Assembly (NCBI GenBank): GCA_027314665.1
Contig: DAHVAK010000276.1
Coordinates: 1-40,189, forward strand
From: Spirochaetales bacterium
Lineage (GTDB): Bacteria; Spirochaetota; Spirochaetia; DAHUYW01
Direction of reading: 5' to 3'
DNA: 40,189 nucleotides
In this document: positions 14,311 through 25,410 of the stretch, piece by piece
Numbering within the stretch: position 1 is the first letter of the stretch
Layout: every line of letters begins with the position of its first letter
Program-made: the position numbers and the translations under genes
Notes under the pieces: generated by a model
What the model was told of the DNA's origin: nothing
The model's input: only the letters and a program-made list of their open reading frames with translations
The model's database searches: none

Positions 14311-15425
14311 CAGTCGCCTCCGGGCGGCGGGCCAATCTCGGGGCTCTTTGGGAGGGAGGGACCGAGCTGGTGGATCGAGACCCCTGCGAGGGCGATTCGC
14401 CCGCCTTTCAGCTCGACCCGTCCGAGGACCTCAAGGGGATAGATCGGATCGATGTTCGCTGCGAACTCGAGGGTCACTGGTACGATGCCCTCGAGGACCC
14501 TCTCGTCGTGGTAGCCGACGAGGAAATCGAAGGTAATGGCCTTGCGGGTGACGACGAGGTTGCTCACCCTCCCCGTCCAATCGACGTAGCAGTCCTGGTA
14601 GAGGTAGGGGTCCTTCGCCACCTCGAGGTAGGCGAAGGAGTCCTTCATCGTGGCGAAGTTCGGAGCCTTGAGGTAGCCCGCAAGGATCCGCGCCTTCTCT
14701 TTGACAATCGGTGTGGCATTGGACTGGACGAGGAGGTTGATCTCGCGCCGGGCGAGGTTGTCGCGATACTGGGAGAAGTCCCGCTTCATGCGGTCGAAGG
14801 CCTTGCGGATCTCGCCGTTGGTGAGGATGTAGCGGTAGTGTCCGGAGAGGTCGGCCACCTCGGAGTTGGCGGGAAGGTTCATTTCGGCAAGCCCGATGCG
14901 CGCAGGAGTCTGCTGCTGTTTGATCCGCGTGATCGCGAGGGGAACCGCGAAGACGAGCAGAGCCGCAACTGCAAACGCGATGAGGATGCGCGGGAAGGCG
15001 CGGAGAAGGGCCCCGCTCGCAGGGAGGAAGGAGCGCATCCGCCGCCGGTCGAGGCTCTCGGCGATGCGGCTCGGGTCGGGATTCCGCTTCACGAAGTTCA
15101 GCCCGCGCTGGGCGATGCGGTTGCGAGGCTCGACGTCCTGCACGGCGAGCCACATCTCGATCGCCTCCGGCAGCTCCTGCCTGCGCAGCGAGATGAGCGC
15201 GAGGGCGAGCATCGCGCTCACGTCGTCGGCCTTGAGCTGATTTGCGCGTCTGAGGTAGGAATGAGCCCCAGCGAGGTCTCCCGTGTGGAGGCAGCTCATC
15301 CCGAGCAGATAGTAGAACCGAAAGCTCTCGCGGTACTTGAAGATCTGCGGCTCGAGCTGGCGAATGAGCTCGCCGTAGCGCTTGGCGCGAAAGAGCCGCT
15401 CTGCCTTCCGAAGCTCTCCTCCCAT
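14310..15425 (-). CDS. TPR protein with one transmembrane helix
   Basis: 371 residues. Two to three TPR-like repeats fill about 1-110 (AERLFRAKRYGELIRQLEPQ, FYYLLGMSCLHTGDLAGAHS, LALALISLRRQELPEAIEM). A single transmembrane helix follows at about 147-165 (LIAFAVAALLVFAVPLAI), then a ~200-residue domain containing YRYILTNGEIRKAFDRMKRD and strand-rich sequence near the C-terminus. The positive residues on both sides leave topology unsure. If the repeats are cytoplasmic, the C-terminal domain is periplasmic. It sits 9 bases after another TPR gene and overlaps dtd. I know no named family for the C-terminal domain. Confidence 0.75.
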   Translation of the reverse strand: MGGELRKAERLFRAKRYGELIRQLEPQIFKYRESFRFYYLLGMSCLHTGDLAGAHSYLRRANQLKADDVSAMLALALISLRRQELPEAIEMWLAVQDVEPRNRIAQRGLNFVKRNPDPSRIAESLDRRRMRSFLPASGALLRAFPRILIAFAVAALLVFAVPLAITRIKQQQTPARIGLAEMNLPANSEVADLSGHYRYILTNGEIRKAFDRMKRDFSQYRDNLARREINLLVQSNATPIVKEKARILAGYLKAPNFATMKDSFAYLEVAKDPYLYQDCYVDWTGRVSNLVVTRKAITFDFLVGYHDERVLEGIVPVTLEFAANIDPIYPLEVLGRVELKGGRIALAGVSIHQLGPSLPKSPEIGPPPGGD

Positions 15426-15434
15426 CCCGCTCCC

Positions 15435-16286
15435 TTATTGCCTGTTGGAGGATTGGAGCTGAGCGATGAGGGCCTTGATCTCATCCTGGAGCTGCGCGAC
15501 CTCCCGGTTCAGGGTCGCGATCTGGTCCTCGCTCGTCGCGCCCTGCCCTCCCCCTTGCGCGCTCGCGGAGCTCTGCTGATTCTGGGCCATCTCGGCGAGC
15601 TTGCGCTGGTAGGCGATGAGCGCCTGTTGGTAGGCGCGCTCGCGAGTCTGGTAGTCGTGCTGCGCCTGAAGCGCCTCTACGTGGCTCCACTTGAGAAGCC
15701 GCATGAGCTCGATCTCGCGGTCCTGCAGATCGATGAGGGAGATCTTATAGTGGGCCGCCTCCATCTTGAAGCTCGTCGGATAGTCCTGAATCACGACCTG
15801 AAAGACCCGCTTCGCCTCGTTGAAGTGACCGAGGGAGTAGAGCGATTCGCCGATCCAATAGTAGGCGTTCCCGAGAAAGGGATTGTCCTTGTAGGACTGG
15901 ATGAAGGCATAGAGGACCTGGATCGCCTTGTTGTACTCCCCCTGCAGGTAGAGGAGCCGACCCTTCTGGTAGGTGGCCTCCGGAACGTTGGGATTGTCGG
16001 AATAGTTGAGGAGGAAGAACTCGAGGTTCTTTTCGGCATCGTCTAAGCGCCCGAGGGCCATGTAGGACAGGGATATCCAAAAATAGGCGTCGCCCTGGAC
16101 CGCGGTGTACGCGGGATTCAGGATGATCCCCTGAAACTCATGCAGGGCGCTCTCATATTGCGCGCTTTGGAACTCGGTCTGCCCCTTCTGGAGAAGCGCC
16201 CGGCCGTCGGACGCCTGCTGCGCGAAGACGAAGACGCCGCCCCAGACGAGAAATGCCACGGCAAGGATGATAGTTTTCCGCTTCAA
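15435..16286 (-). CDS. Exported TPR protein (YbgF/CpoB-like layout with C-terminal coiled coil)
   Basis: 283 residues. TTG 16286 is used as start because a strong GGAGGAGG site lies 3 bases upstream and a signal peptide follows at once (KRKTIILAVAFLVWGGVFVF, cleavage after FAQ or nearby). About five TPR repeats follow (GQTEFQSAQYESALHEFQGI, AYFWISLSYMALGRLDDAEK, YQKGRLLYLQGEYNKAIQ, AYYWIGESLYSLGHFNEAKR). A Gln/Glu-rich coiled coil spans about 205-283. CpoB has the same parts in reverse order (coiled coil, then TPR). Probably a periplasmic scaffold; the partner is unknown. Confidence 0.8.
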   Translation of the reverse strand: MKRKTIILAVAFLVWGGVFVFAQQASDGRALLQKGQTEFQSAQYESALHEFQGIILNPAYTAVQGDAYFWISLSYMALGRLDDAEKNLEFFLLNYSDNPNVPEATYQKGRLLYLQGEYNKAIQVLYAFIQSYKDNPFLGNAYYWIGESLYSLGHFNEAKRVFQVVIQDYPTSFKMEAAHYKISLIDLQDREIELMRLLKWSHVEALQAQHDYQTRERAYQQALIAYQRKLAEMAQNQQSSASAQGGGQGATSEDQIATLNREVAQLQDEIKALIAQLQSSNRQ

Positions 16287-16352
16287 GGCCCTCCTCCTCG
16301 CTTAATCTTCGTCGAATCGAGAACTTGACTGCATCTCTTTTTCCGAGGGGCT

Positions 16353-16370
16353 TGACCCCGCGAGGGGTCA
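16353..16370 (-). terminator. Stem-loop at the end of rpe
   Basis: Perfect 7 bp stem (TGACCCC / GGGGTCA) with a four-base loop. The rpe stop codon forms the first three bases of the stem on the minus strand. No U-run follows directly; AAAAAG appears about 10 bases later. It could slow or partly end transcription between rpe and the TPR genes, or protect the rpe 3' end. A proper intrinsic terminator is not shown. Confidence 0.35.
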
Positions 16371-17039
16371 CCCGGGCCGAGCTCCCTTGAAGATGCGAAC
16401 CTCCTCCGCCGGGTTCGATGCCCGGAAGAAGGAGCTTCCGGTCACTAGGACGTCGGTCCCCGCGCTTCGTACCTCGGCGACCGTGGAACGGTTGATTCCG
16501 CCGTCCACCGAGATGAGGTACCCGTAGCCCTGCTCGCTGCGGAGCCGGTCGAGGGTCCTCACCTTCTCGAGGCACTCCGGAATAAGCTCCTGGCCTCCGA
16601 AGCCGGGGTTGACGGTCATGATGAGAATGACGTCGACCAGGTCCAAGACCTCGGAGAGCAGCGCCACGGGAGTGGACGGCACGATCGAGATGCCCGCCTT
16701 GGGGCCAAGCTCCCGGATCTGGTGGATGATTCGATTGACGTGGACGTTGCCTTCGAGGTGAAAAATGATGTGATCGGCACCCGCCTTTGCGAAGTCGGGG
16801 ATGATACGGTCCGGGCGGTCGATCATGAGGTGCACATCGAGGGGCAGGAGGGTGAGCGGACGCACGTCGGAGACCATCTTCGGTCCAAAGGTGAGGTTGG
16901 GCACGAACGAGCCGTCCATCACGTCTAGGTGAACCCAATCGGCCCGGGAGGACTCGATGAGCTTCACGGCCTCGGCGATGCGGCTGAAGTCCGCCGAGAG
17001 AATTGAAGCCGCGACGAGGAAGTTCTTGGCGGCGTCCAT
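16368..17039 (-). CDS. rpe: Ribulose-phosphate 3-epimerase
   Basis: 223 residues, normal length. Interconverts ribulose-5-phosphate and xylulose-5-phosphate in the pentose phosphate pathway. TIM-barrel motifs: ASILSADF at the start, WVHLDVMDGSFVPNLTFGP (metal His and Asp), PLDVHLMIDRPDR, MTVNPGFGGQ and ISVDGGINRSTV (catalytic Asp), then GTDVLVTGSSFF for phosphate binding. It is divergent from the TPR/GreA operon, with a 131-base shared promoter region. Confidence 0.96.
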   Translation of the reverse strand: MDAAKNFLVAASILSADFSRIAEAVKLIESSRADWVHLDVMDGSFVPNLTFGPKMVSDVRPLTLLPLDVHLMIDRPDRIIPDFAKAGADHIIFHLEGNVHVNRIIHQIRELGPKAGISIVPSTPVALLSEVLDLVDVILIMTVNPGFGGQELIPECLEKVRTLDRLRSEQGYGYLISVDGGINRSTVAEVRSAGTDVLVTGSSFFRASNPAEEVRIFKGARPG

Positions 17040-17111
17040 GAGCTACTTCTACCAGAATTTGCAGGGGAAGGCAATCCGGAGCCGCTTCCTGAGCGCCGCG
17101 GGCGGCAATAA

Positions 17112-17139
17112 TTGACTATTGTAGCGGAGATGGTATAAT
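17112..17139 (+). promoter_or_regulatory. Near-consensus sigma-70-type promoter for the TPR-GreA-VWA operon
   Basis: -35 TTGACT (17112-17117), a 16 bp spacer, and a perfect -10 TATAAT (17134-17139). The expected start is near 17146, giving a leader of only ~25 bases before ATG 17171. On the other strand, TTCAAT (17147-17142), an 18 bp spacer and TACAAT (17123-17118) could form a weaker overlapping promoter for rpe. Confidence 0.75.
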
Positions 17140-17170
17140 GAATTGAACCAAATGTTTTCCATACAAGGAT

Positions 17171-18118
17171 ATGGGGGAACTTTCGGCGACGACAGATGCG
17201 GTTTCAACACACTTGAATAAGGCGTATGACCTGTTTCGAGACGGCGCGTTTGCGGAAGGCGAATCGGCGCTGGAAGAGGCGCTGGGGCTGGACTTCGAGA
17301 ACGGTGAGGTTTTGGCCGCGCTAAAGTGCGCCACGGTCTGGAGGGAGCGCAGGGCTCGTCTTGCCGGCGTCGGCGAGGCCTACGAGAAGGGCGAGTTCCT
17401 GCTGAAGGCCTGGCGGGGCTTCCTCGACTTCCTGGACCGGGTGAAGGACGCCTCGGACGCCTGCCTCTACTCGATCCGCCAGTGGGTGTTCGGTCAGGCA
17501 CTTGGTCACTACATGCATCTTTTTGAGGAGGGAGGGGGACACGACACCGAGCTGCTCTTTCGCGTCGGGCGTTGTTTCAAAGGCAAATGCGACTACGAGC
17601 ACGCGGTAGAGTTTCTTGAAGCTGCGAGCGCGCAGCGGCGCGAGGATCCCGAGATCATCGCCGAGCTCGCCGACAGCTACGCCTTCATCAACGAGGTCAA
17701 AGCCGCCAAGGCCTTCTTTCGGGAAGCCTTCTTCATCGACGCTCAGAGGATCGACGTGAAGCTCCTCGAATCGATGATGATCCGCCGCCTGGTCGACCGC
17801 GTCCGCGAGCTGGGTTACGTCTCCCCTGCCTTGGAGGAATGGATTCCGGTGTACGGAGTTGTCTATGGGATATTCAACATCAAGCGGGAGCTCAAGTCCC
17901 TCGAATATGGAAAGCTTCGGCAGTCGATTCTCTCGATCGAGAGTCGACTGAACGAAAATGGGAGCGAAACGGAAGTGCTGGTGCCTCGACTCATCAACCG
18001 CTATCTGTGGCTCATTGACCACTACGTCGCCTCTCGCGACGAGCGAGAAAAGATCGAAGAGGTCCTGGCAAAGATCAAGAAGCTGAGCCCCGACATCTAT
18101 GATCAAATCGTAAACTAA
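17171..18118 (+). CDS. TPR-like protein encoded upstream of the GreA chimera
   Basis: 315 residues with no signal peptide or membrane helix, so cytoplasmic. Helical repeats are visible: HLNKAYDLFRDGAFAEGESA, LLFRVGRCFKGKCDYEHAV, EIIAELADSYAFINEVKAAK. The C-terminal half is helical and charged, ending in a region (EEVLAKIKKLSPDIYDQIVN) that may be a coiled coil. An AAGGA sequence sits only one base before ATG 17171, an unusual spacing. It lies 15 bases before the GreA chimera and shares its promoter, so a role as a partner of that protein is a fair guess. No function is known to me. Confidence 0.8.
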   Translation: MGELSATTDAVSTHLNKAYDLFRDGAFAEGESALEEALGLDFENGEVLAALKCATVWRERRARLAGVGEAYEKGEFLLKAWRGFLDFLDRVKDASDACLYSIRQWVFGQALGHYMHLFEEGGGHDTELLFRVGRCFKGKCDYEHAVEFLEAASAQRREDPEIIAELADSYAFINEVKAAKAFFREAFFIDAQRIDVKLLESMMIRRLVDRVRELGYVSPALEEWIPVYGVVYGIFNIKRELKSLEYGKLRQSILSIESRLNENGSETEVLVPRLINRYLWLIDHYVASRDEREKIEEVLAKIKKLSPDIYDQIVN

Positions 18119-18133
18119 CTCTGGAGCAAGACA

Positions 18134-20824
18134 ATGGCTGAAAAACTGGCAGAGACTACGGCAAAATCCATCTCGGAGCTCTTGAACGAGGAGAAGTGGA
18201 CGCGCGCCACGCTCAACAGCTACACCATTACCAACTTCAAAGAGCTCGACACCCTGATCGAGCAGGTCTTTCGGGATGAGAGTCAGACCGAAGTGAAGGA
18301 GCTCTGCGACGAGCACCTCAACCACACGAAGAACAGCATTATTGCGCTCTATGTCTCGGGGATTATCGCCCTGTCGCGGCAGCTGGTCGACGACAGCAAT
18401 CTCATCACCTTGATCAATATCTTCACGGATAATCACAAGTGGAACATCGTCGAATACCTGTGCAATCGAATTCTTGAGTTCGGCGAGAACAAGTTCGCCC
18501 TTCGCACCCTCTCCGAGTGCTACGACCACGAGAACGAGGAGGCGAAGAAGTACGAGGTCTGGGAACGACTGATTCGCGTCGACTACGACGAGGCTGACAT
18601 CGTCCGGCTCATTGCGGAGAAGAAGGAGAAGGAGGAGAACCTCGAGGAGGCGGTTGAGTACTACAAGAAGGCGGTCCACCGCTACGTCTCGAAGAAGCTG
18701 TTTTCGAACGTTCGGGAGATCTGGCACAAGCTCATCGAGTACAGCCCCGAGGAGATCGACTTCTTCTACCATGTCGACAAGAAGGTCGAGAAGGCAATCA
18801 GCCCCGATCGGGCTGCGCAGCTCCTCGAGGACCTCTATGCCCATTACAAGGACAAGACCGATTGGGACAAGAGCATCGACATCCTCAAGCAGATTCTATC
18901 CTACGACCCGAAGAACGAGTGGGCGCGCAAGGAGATTACCGCCTGCTTCAAGGGCAAGTACGCCGACCACAGCCAGCTCGAGGAGTACATCCGCCTGTCC
19001 AACCTGTCGCAGGGCTGGCGGAACGTGCACGACGCGATTGCGGACTTCGAGAAGCACATCTCCTTCGATGCAGGCAACTTCGTGTTCCATCGAGCATGGG
19101 GCATCGGGCGGATCAACTCGATCAAGGACGACGAGATAGACATCGATTTCTCGCGGAAGCGCGGGCACAAGATGTCGCTGAAGATGGCAGTTGGCTCGCT
19201 CACCTCCTTGAGTCATGACCACATCTGGGTCCTCAAGGCGATCTGGAAGAAGGACAAGCTTCACGACCAGGTGAAGAGCGACATCTCGTGGGCGCTGAAG
19301 ACGATTATCAAGAGCTACGATAACGCCGCCAACATGAAACAGATCAAGGCGGAGCTCGTGCCGAGTGTTCTTACCGCCGGGGAGTGGACGTCCTGGAGCA
19401 CGGAGGCTCGGCACATCCTCAAGACCGATTCCAACTTCGGAAATCTTCCCGACAAGATTGACGTCTTTGTCGTGCGGGAGAAGCCCATCTCCTTCGAGGA
19501 GAAAACCTTCAACAAGTTTAAGGCGGAAAAGAGCTTCTTTACCCGATTCCAGACTCTGCAGGATTTCCTCAAGCACTCGGATCCGGAATCGGAGTATTTC
19601 GGCGAGATGTTCGCGTACTTCACCAACTTCCTCAAGGCCTTCAGCTCGGTGAAGGAAGAGGTGGTCGCAAGCTATCTCATCGTCCGACGAATCGTGAAGC
19701 GCTTCCCATTCCTCAATCCGGGCTACAACTTCGAGTTCAAGGAGCTCTTCGAGAGCATCGACGACGTGGTCGGAGTCTTCCGCGCGGTGGAGGACGCAGA
19801 CCTGAAGAGGGATTTCCTCGAACAGGTCAAGCGCTACATCGAGAACTGGTCCGAGATTTTCGTGATGCTGTTTCCCGACTATCTCTCGCGCTTCATCATC
19901 GACGAGCTCGAAGCGGCCGGGGAAAGCGAGCGGCTTCGCGATCTGTTCACCCAGCTCGTCGATCAGTACAAGGAGTACCGCGAGCCGTTTGTGTGGCTCG
20001 CAAAGAACATCGAGGTGAAGCTTCTCGAGCGCTACGAGCTGAACTATGAGAAGCTCCTCATCGCCCTTATCCACCTTTTGGACATCAGCTTCCGCGAGAT
20101 CGGCAACCGCCGCGACGTGAGTCAGAACCGCAAAATCAACCGCCAGATTCAGCAGATGCTTTTCAAAGAGAACCGGCTGCAGGAATACCTCATGAGCGCC
20201 GATCAGGACGCCATCAGCCGCATCTACACCCTCGTCGAAGACGTGAAGGATCTCGATCCGTCGCTCGTGATCGAGCTGAAGCACAAGATCATGGAAAAGT
20301 ATCCGAGCTTCAAGTTCTATGGCGAGAAAGAGGCCGAAAGGGTGCGCGGCGGTCTGTACGTCACCGCTCCAAGCTACGAGGGCAAGCAGCGCGAGCTCCA
20401 GCACATCCTCGAAGTCGAGGTGCCGGAAAACTCTCGCGAGATCGGCGCGGCGACGCAGCTCGGAGACCTCAAGGAGAACGCGGAATACAAGGCGGCCAAA
20501 GAGCGTCAGGAGCTTCTCAACGCGACGGCGGCGAGGATCAAGGAGGAGATCGAACGGGCGCAGATCTTCGATCGCAATATGATCGACGCTTCCAAGATCT
20601 CCTTCGGGACCTCCGTCAAGCTCATGAACCGCAACACTTCCAAGGTCGAAGAGTTTACGATCCTTGGCCCCTGGGAGTCCGATCCGGCTCGAAACACAGT
20701 GTCCTATCTCTCGCCCTTCGTGAGCAAGCTGTGGAACCACAAGAAGGGCGATCAGCTCGTCTTTACGATCAATGACCGGGAGTACGACTACGAAGTGGTA
20801 GATATCGTTCCTGCCGATTTCTAG
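18134..20824 (+). CDS. greA: Long spirochaete-type GreA: helical repeats, CarD/KOW-like domain and C-terminal GreA
   Basis: 896 residues, against ~158 for ordinary GreA. A helical, TPR-like region fills about 1-290. At about 305-375 there is a beta domain (GNFVFHRAWGIGRINSI, DDEIDIDFSRKRGHKMSL) that looks like the VFHxxxGVGRI start of CarD/CdnL or a KOW/Tudor fold. More helical sequence runs to ~730, and a GreA unit fills about 741-896. The coiled-coil tip keeps Asp778 and Glu781 (GDLKENAEYKAAKERQE), the acidic pair that GreA uses to drive transcript cleavage in stalled RNA polymerase. The FKBP-like end is also present (ISFGTSVKLMNRNT, YLSPFVSKLW). ATG 18134 has a GGAG site. It should act on RNA polymerase; the role of the N-terminal 700 residues is unknown. 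Confidence 0.9.
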   Translation: MAEKLAETTAKSISELLNEEKWTRATLNSYTITNFKELDTLIEQVFRDESQTEVKELCDEHLNHTKNSIIALYVSGIIALSRQLVDDSNLITLINIFTDNHKWNIVEYLCNRILEFGENKFALRTLSECYDHENEEAKKYEVWERLIRVDYDEADIVRLIAEKKEKEENLEEAVEYYKKAVHRYVSKKLFSNVREIWHKLIEYSPEEIDFFYHVDKKVEKAISPDRAAQLLEDLYAHYKDKTDWDKSIDILKQILSYDPKNEWARKEITACFKGKYADHSQLEEYIRLSNLSQGWRNVHDAIADFEKHISFDAGNFVFHRAWGIGRINSIKDDEIDIDFSRKRGHKMSLKMAVGSLTSLSHDHIWVLKAIWKKDKLHDQVKSDISWALKTIIKSYDNAANMKQIKAELVPSVLTAGEWTSWSTEARHILKTDSNFGNLPDKIDVFVVREKPISFEEKTFNKFKAEKSFFTRFQTLQDFLKHSDPESEYFGEMFAYFTNFLKAFSSVKEEVVASYLIVRRIVKRFPFLNPGYNFEFKELFESIDDVVGVFRAVEDADLKRDFLEQVKRYIENWSEIFVMLFPDYLSRFIIDELEAAGESERLRDLFTQLVDQYKEYREPFVWLAKNIEVKLLERYELNYEKLLIALIHLLDISFREIGNRRDVSQNRKINRQIQQMLFKENRLQEYLMSADQDAISRIYTLVEDVKDLDPSLVIELKHKIMEKYPSFKFYGEKEAERVRGGLYVTAPSYEGKQRELQHILEVEVPENSREIGAATQLGDLKENAEYKAAKERQELLNATAARIKEEIERAQIFDRNMIDASKISFGTSVKLMNRNTSKVEEFTILGPWESDPARNTVSYLSPFVSKLWNHKKGDQLVFTINDREYDYEVVDIVPADF

Positions 20825-20833
20825 GACCGGGCA

Positions 20834-22657
20834 ATGAAAAAGATACTTGTCTTCTTTGCGCTTCTTGGCGTGCTCGGCGTGGGGGCTGTCTCGGCCGAAC
20901 CGGTGGACATGGTCGTGCTGCTGGACACGTCGGAGAGCATGTTCCCCTATTTCAATGAGGTGACGCACTACCTGATCGGGGACATCCTCACTCAGCAGCT
21001 TCGCAAGGGGGACACCTTCAGCCTCTTGAGCTTTGCGAGCAGGCCCGAGATCGAGGTTTCGCGGCAGATCGAGTCGAAGCAGGATATCCAGGACGTCATC
21101 AATCGCGTGCTGTTGCTCCAGCCGCTCGGACGCTACACCGACTTCGTGCTTGCGGTGAAGTATCTCTACCAGTTTACGGTCGATCTGCCGCTTTCGACCA
21201 AGAAGGACATTCTGATCCTGACGGACGGAATCCACGATCCGCCTCCGGGAAGCAGCTTTCCGAACAAGCTTGGCCCGAACGGACAGGATCTGAGCGGCAA
21301 CCGCCAGGAGATCGTCGACATAGCGAACGAGATCCGGCAGCGGGGTTGGGAGGTTCACATCCTCCAGTTCCCTTCCGGAGGGATCCCATCGGCGGCCGCA
21401 GTCGGGCAGCCGGGAGTGGAGCTCCTGCCCTACGGCTCGGCGAAGGCGGGGAGCGCCGCCCCGGGGCAGGCGGGAGCGCCCGGCGCCGGGGTTGCCCCCG
21501 GGGCGGCGGCCTCGGGCGGCTCGGGCGCGGCGAGTTCAGGGGCTTCAGGCGCAGCAGCCGGGGCAGGCCGACCGCAGGTCGGACCGGCGGCGCGGGCGAG
21601 CTCCGCCGGAGGCGCGGCTCAAGGCGCGAAGACGGGCGCATCGCCGGGCGGACAGCCCAACGACAGCCTCTTTCGAACCCTCGCCGAAAAGCTCGGGGTT
21701 CACATCGAAGAGTACCAGGGGACGACGAAGACGAGCATAGCCCACGTGGCCACGGGGGCGCCCGAGCTCACCTTTCCGGGCTATCTCGGCAAGGTCGGCT
21801 ACGACCTCACGGTTCCCTTCACGATTCGCAACTTCGAAGGCTCCCCGATTCTCGTTCAGCTCAATCGGGTCCTCTACAACGGCGCCAACCTCTTGCAGTC
21901 CCGAGTGTCCCTTCCCCTGCAGGCAAGCAAGTCGGGGGTACTCAAGGCGCACCTGCGCCTTCCCGTCACGCTGCGTCCCGGCAAGCAGAGCATCTCGGTC
22001 GATCTCGAGTTTGCCGACTCCGCTCGGGTCTTCCCGCACACGGGGCTCCTCTCCTTCACGCTGCGTGGTGGGATCGCGGGCTCCGGGGGAGTCTCTCTCG
22101 TGCTGCTGCCGATCCTCTTCGCGATTGTTCTGATCGCGGCCGGTATTCTCGTCTTCTTCCTCGTTCGTCGGATCGTGGAGAGCCTTGCGGCTGCCGCCCC
22201 GGCGACGGTGCATCCACGCGTCCACTACGATGCCGGACGGCGACTCGTGAAACCGGTGGAGATGCGCGTGGCCGGGCAGAACCCGAACATCGGCGGGCGC
22301 AACGTTCATCCGTTCGGCTCGGGAGGTCGGAAGTCTATTGGGGGCGGAAGCTCTTCCTTCCTGATCTACCTCTATACCCTTCCCGCGCACATCGCGGAGA
22401 TCGGCCTGTCGGGCGACCGCTTCGTCTTCACCCCTCTTCACCGCGAGTTCTTCCCCGGACTAAGCGGCCCGCTCGAAGACTGCCTCGGAAAGGAGATTCG
22501 CCTCCGGACAAAGGAAGGGCGGGAGCTTACCGTCGTCTTCCGCGAATACGTCTCGCCCCTCGACCAGGTCAATCGCGTCATGCATCTCATCGACCATCCG
22601 GGAGCGGCAGGGAGTGCAAGGGAGAGCGCCGGCGGCGCAGATACGCCGCGGCAGTAG
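20834..22657 (+). CDS. Membrane-anchored von Willebrand factor A domain protein
   Basis: 607 residues. A signal peptide (KKILVFFALLGVLGVGAVSA) precedes a VWA domain at about 23-195 with an intact MIDAS: VVLLDTSESM (DxSxS), a Thr in LGRYTDF and an Asp in ILTDGIHD. A Gly/Ala-rich, low-complexity linker follows (about 195-275, bases 21420-21660). Then comes a beta-rich domain at about 295-415 (LTVPFTIRNFEGSPILVQL) and a transmembrane helix at about 419-443 (SLVLLPILFAIVLIAAGIL). The ~160-residue C-terminal domain would be cytoplasmic. It lies 9 bases after the GreA chimera in the same operon. Probably a metal-dependent adhesion or assembly scaffold in the periplasm; the ligand is unknown. Confidence 0.85.
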   Translation: MKKILVFFALLGVLGVGAVSAEPVDMVVLLDTSESMFPYFNEVTHYLIGDILTQQLRKGDTFSLLSFASRPEIEVSRQIESKQDIQDVINRVLLLQPLGRYTDFVLAVKYLYQFTVDLPLSTKKDILILTDGIHDPPPGSSFPNKLGPNGQDLSGNRQEIVDIANEIRQRGWEVHILQFPSGGIPSAAAVGQPGVELLPYGSAKAGSAAPGQAGAPGAGVAPGAAASGGSGAASSGASGAAAGAGRPQVGPAARASSAGGAAQGAKTGASPGGQPNDSLFRTLAEKLGVHIEEYQGTTKTSIAHVATGAPELTFPGYLGKVGYDLTVPFTIRNFEGSPILVQLNRVLYNGANLLQSRVSLPLQASKSGVLKAHLRLPVTLRPGKQSISVDLEFADSARVFPHTGLLSFTLRGGIAGSGGVSLVLLPILFAIVLIAAGILVFFLVRRIVESLAAAAPATVHPRVHYDAGRRLVKPVEMRVAGQNPNIGGRNVHPFGSGGRKSIGGGSSSFLIYLYTLPAHIAEIGLSGDRFVFTPLHREFFPGLSGPLEDCLGKEIRLRTKEGRELTVVFREYVSPLDQVNRVMHLIDHPGAAGSARESAGGADTPRQ

Positions 22658-22677
22658 GGCCGACGGCTGCTGCGGCG
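22644..22677. terminator. Stem-loop between convergent VWA and HEAT genes
   Basis: An 11 bp stem (CGCCGCGGCAG / CTGCTGCGGCG, one G-U pair on the plus strand) with a 12-base loop that includes the VWA stop codon. It fills the 28-base gap between two convergent genes, so it could stop transcription from both sides. There is no long U-run on either strand, so it is a candidate only. Confidence 0.4.
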
Positions 22678-22685
22678 TTCCTGGG

Positions 22686-25344
<2,659 letters not shown>

Positions 25345-25410
25345 CTACTCGCCTGCCTATCTAGGTATCGGCATTCCCGGGGCCTTTCGCCATCGCACGG
25401 GCGCATTCCC

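Noticed and set aside
14280-16046. 588-codon open frame on the plus strand
   Set aside because: Antisense shadow of the two TPR genes.
18896-21358. 820-codon open frame on the minus strand
   Set aside because: Antisense shadow of the GreA chimera and the start of the VWA gene; no family motifs.
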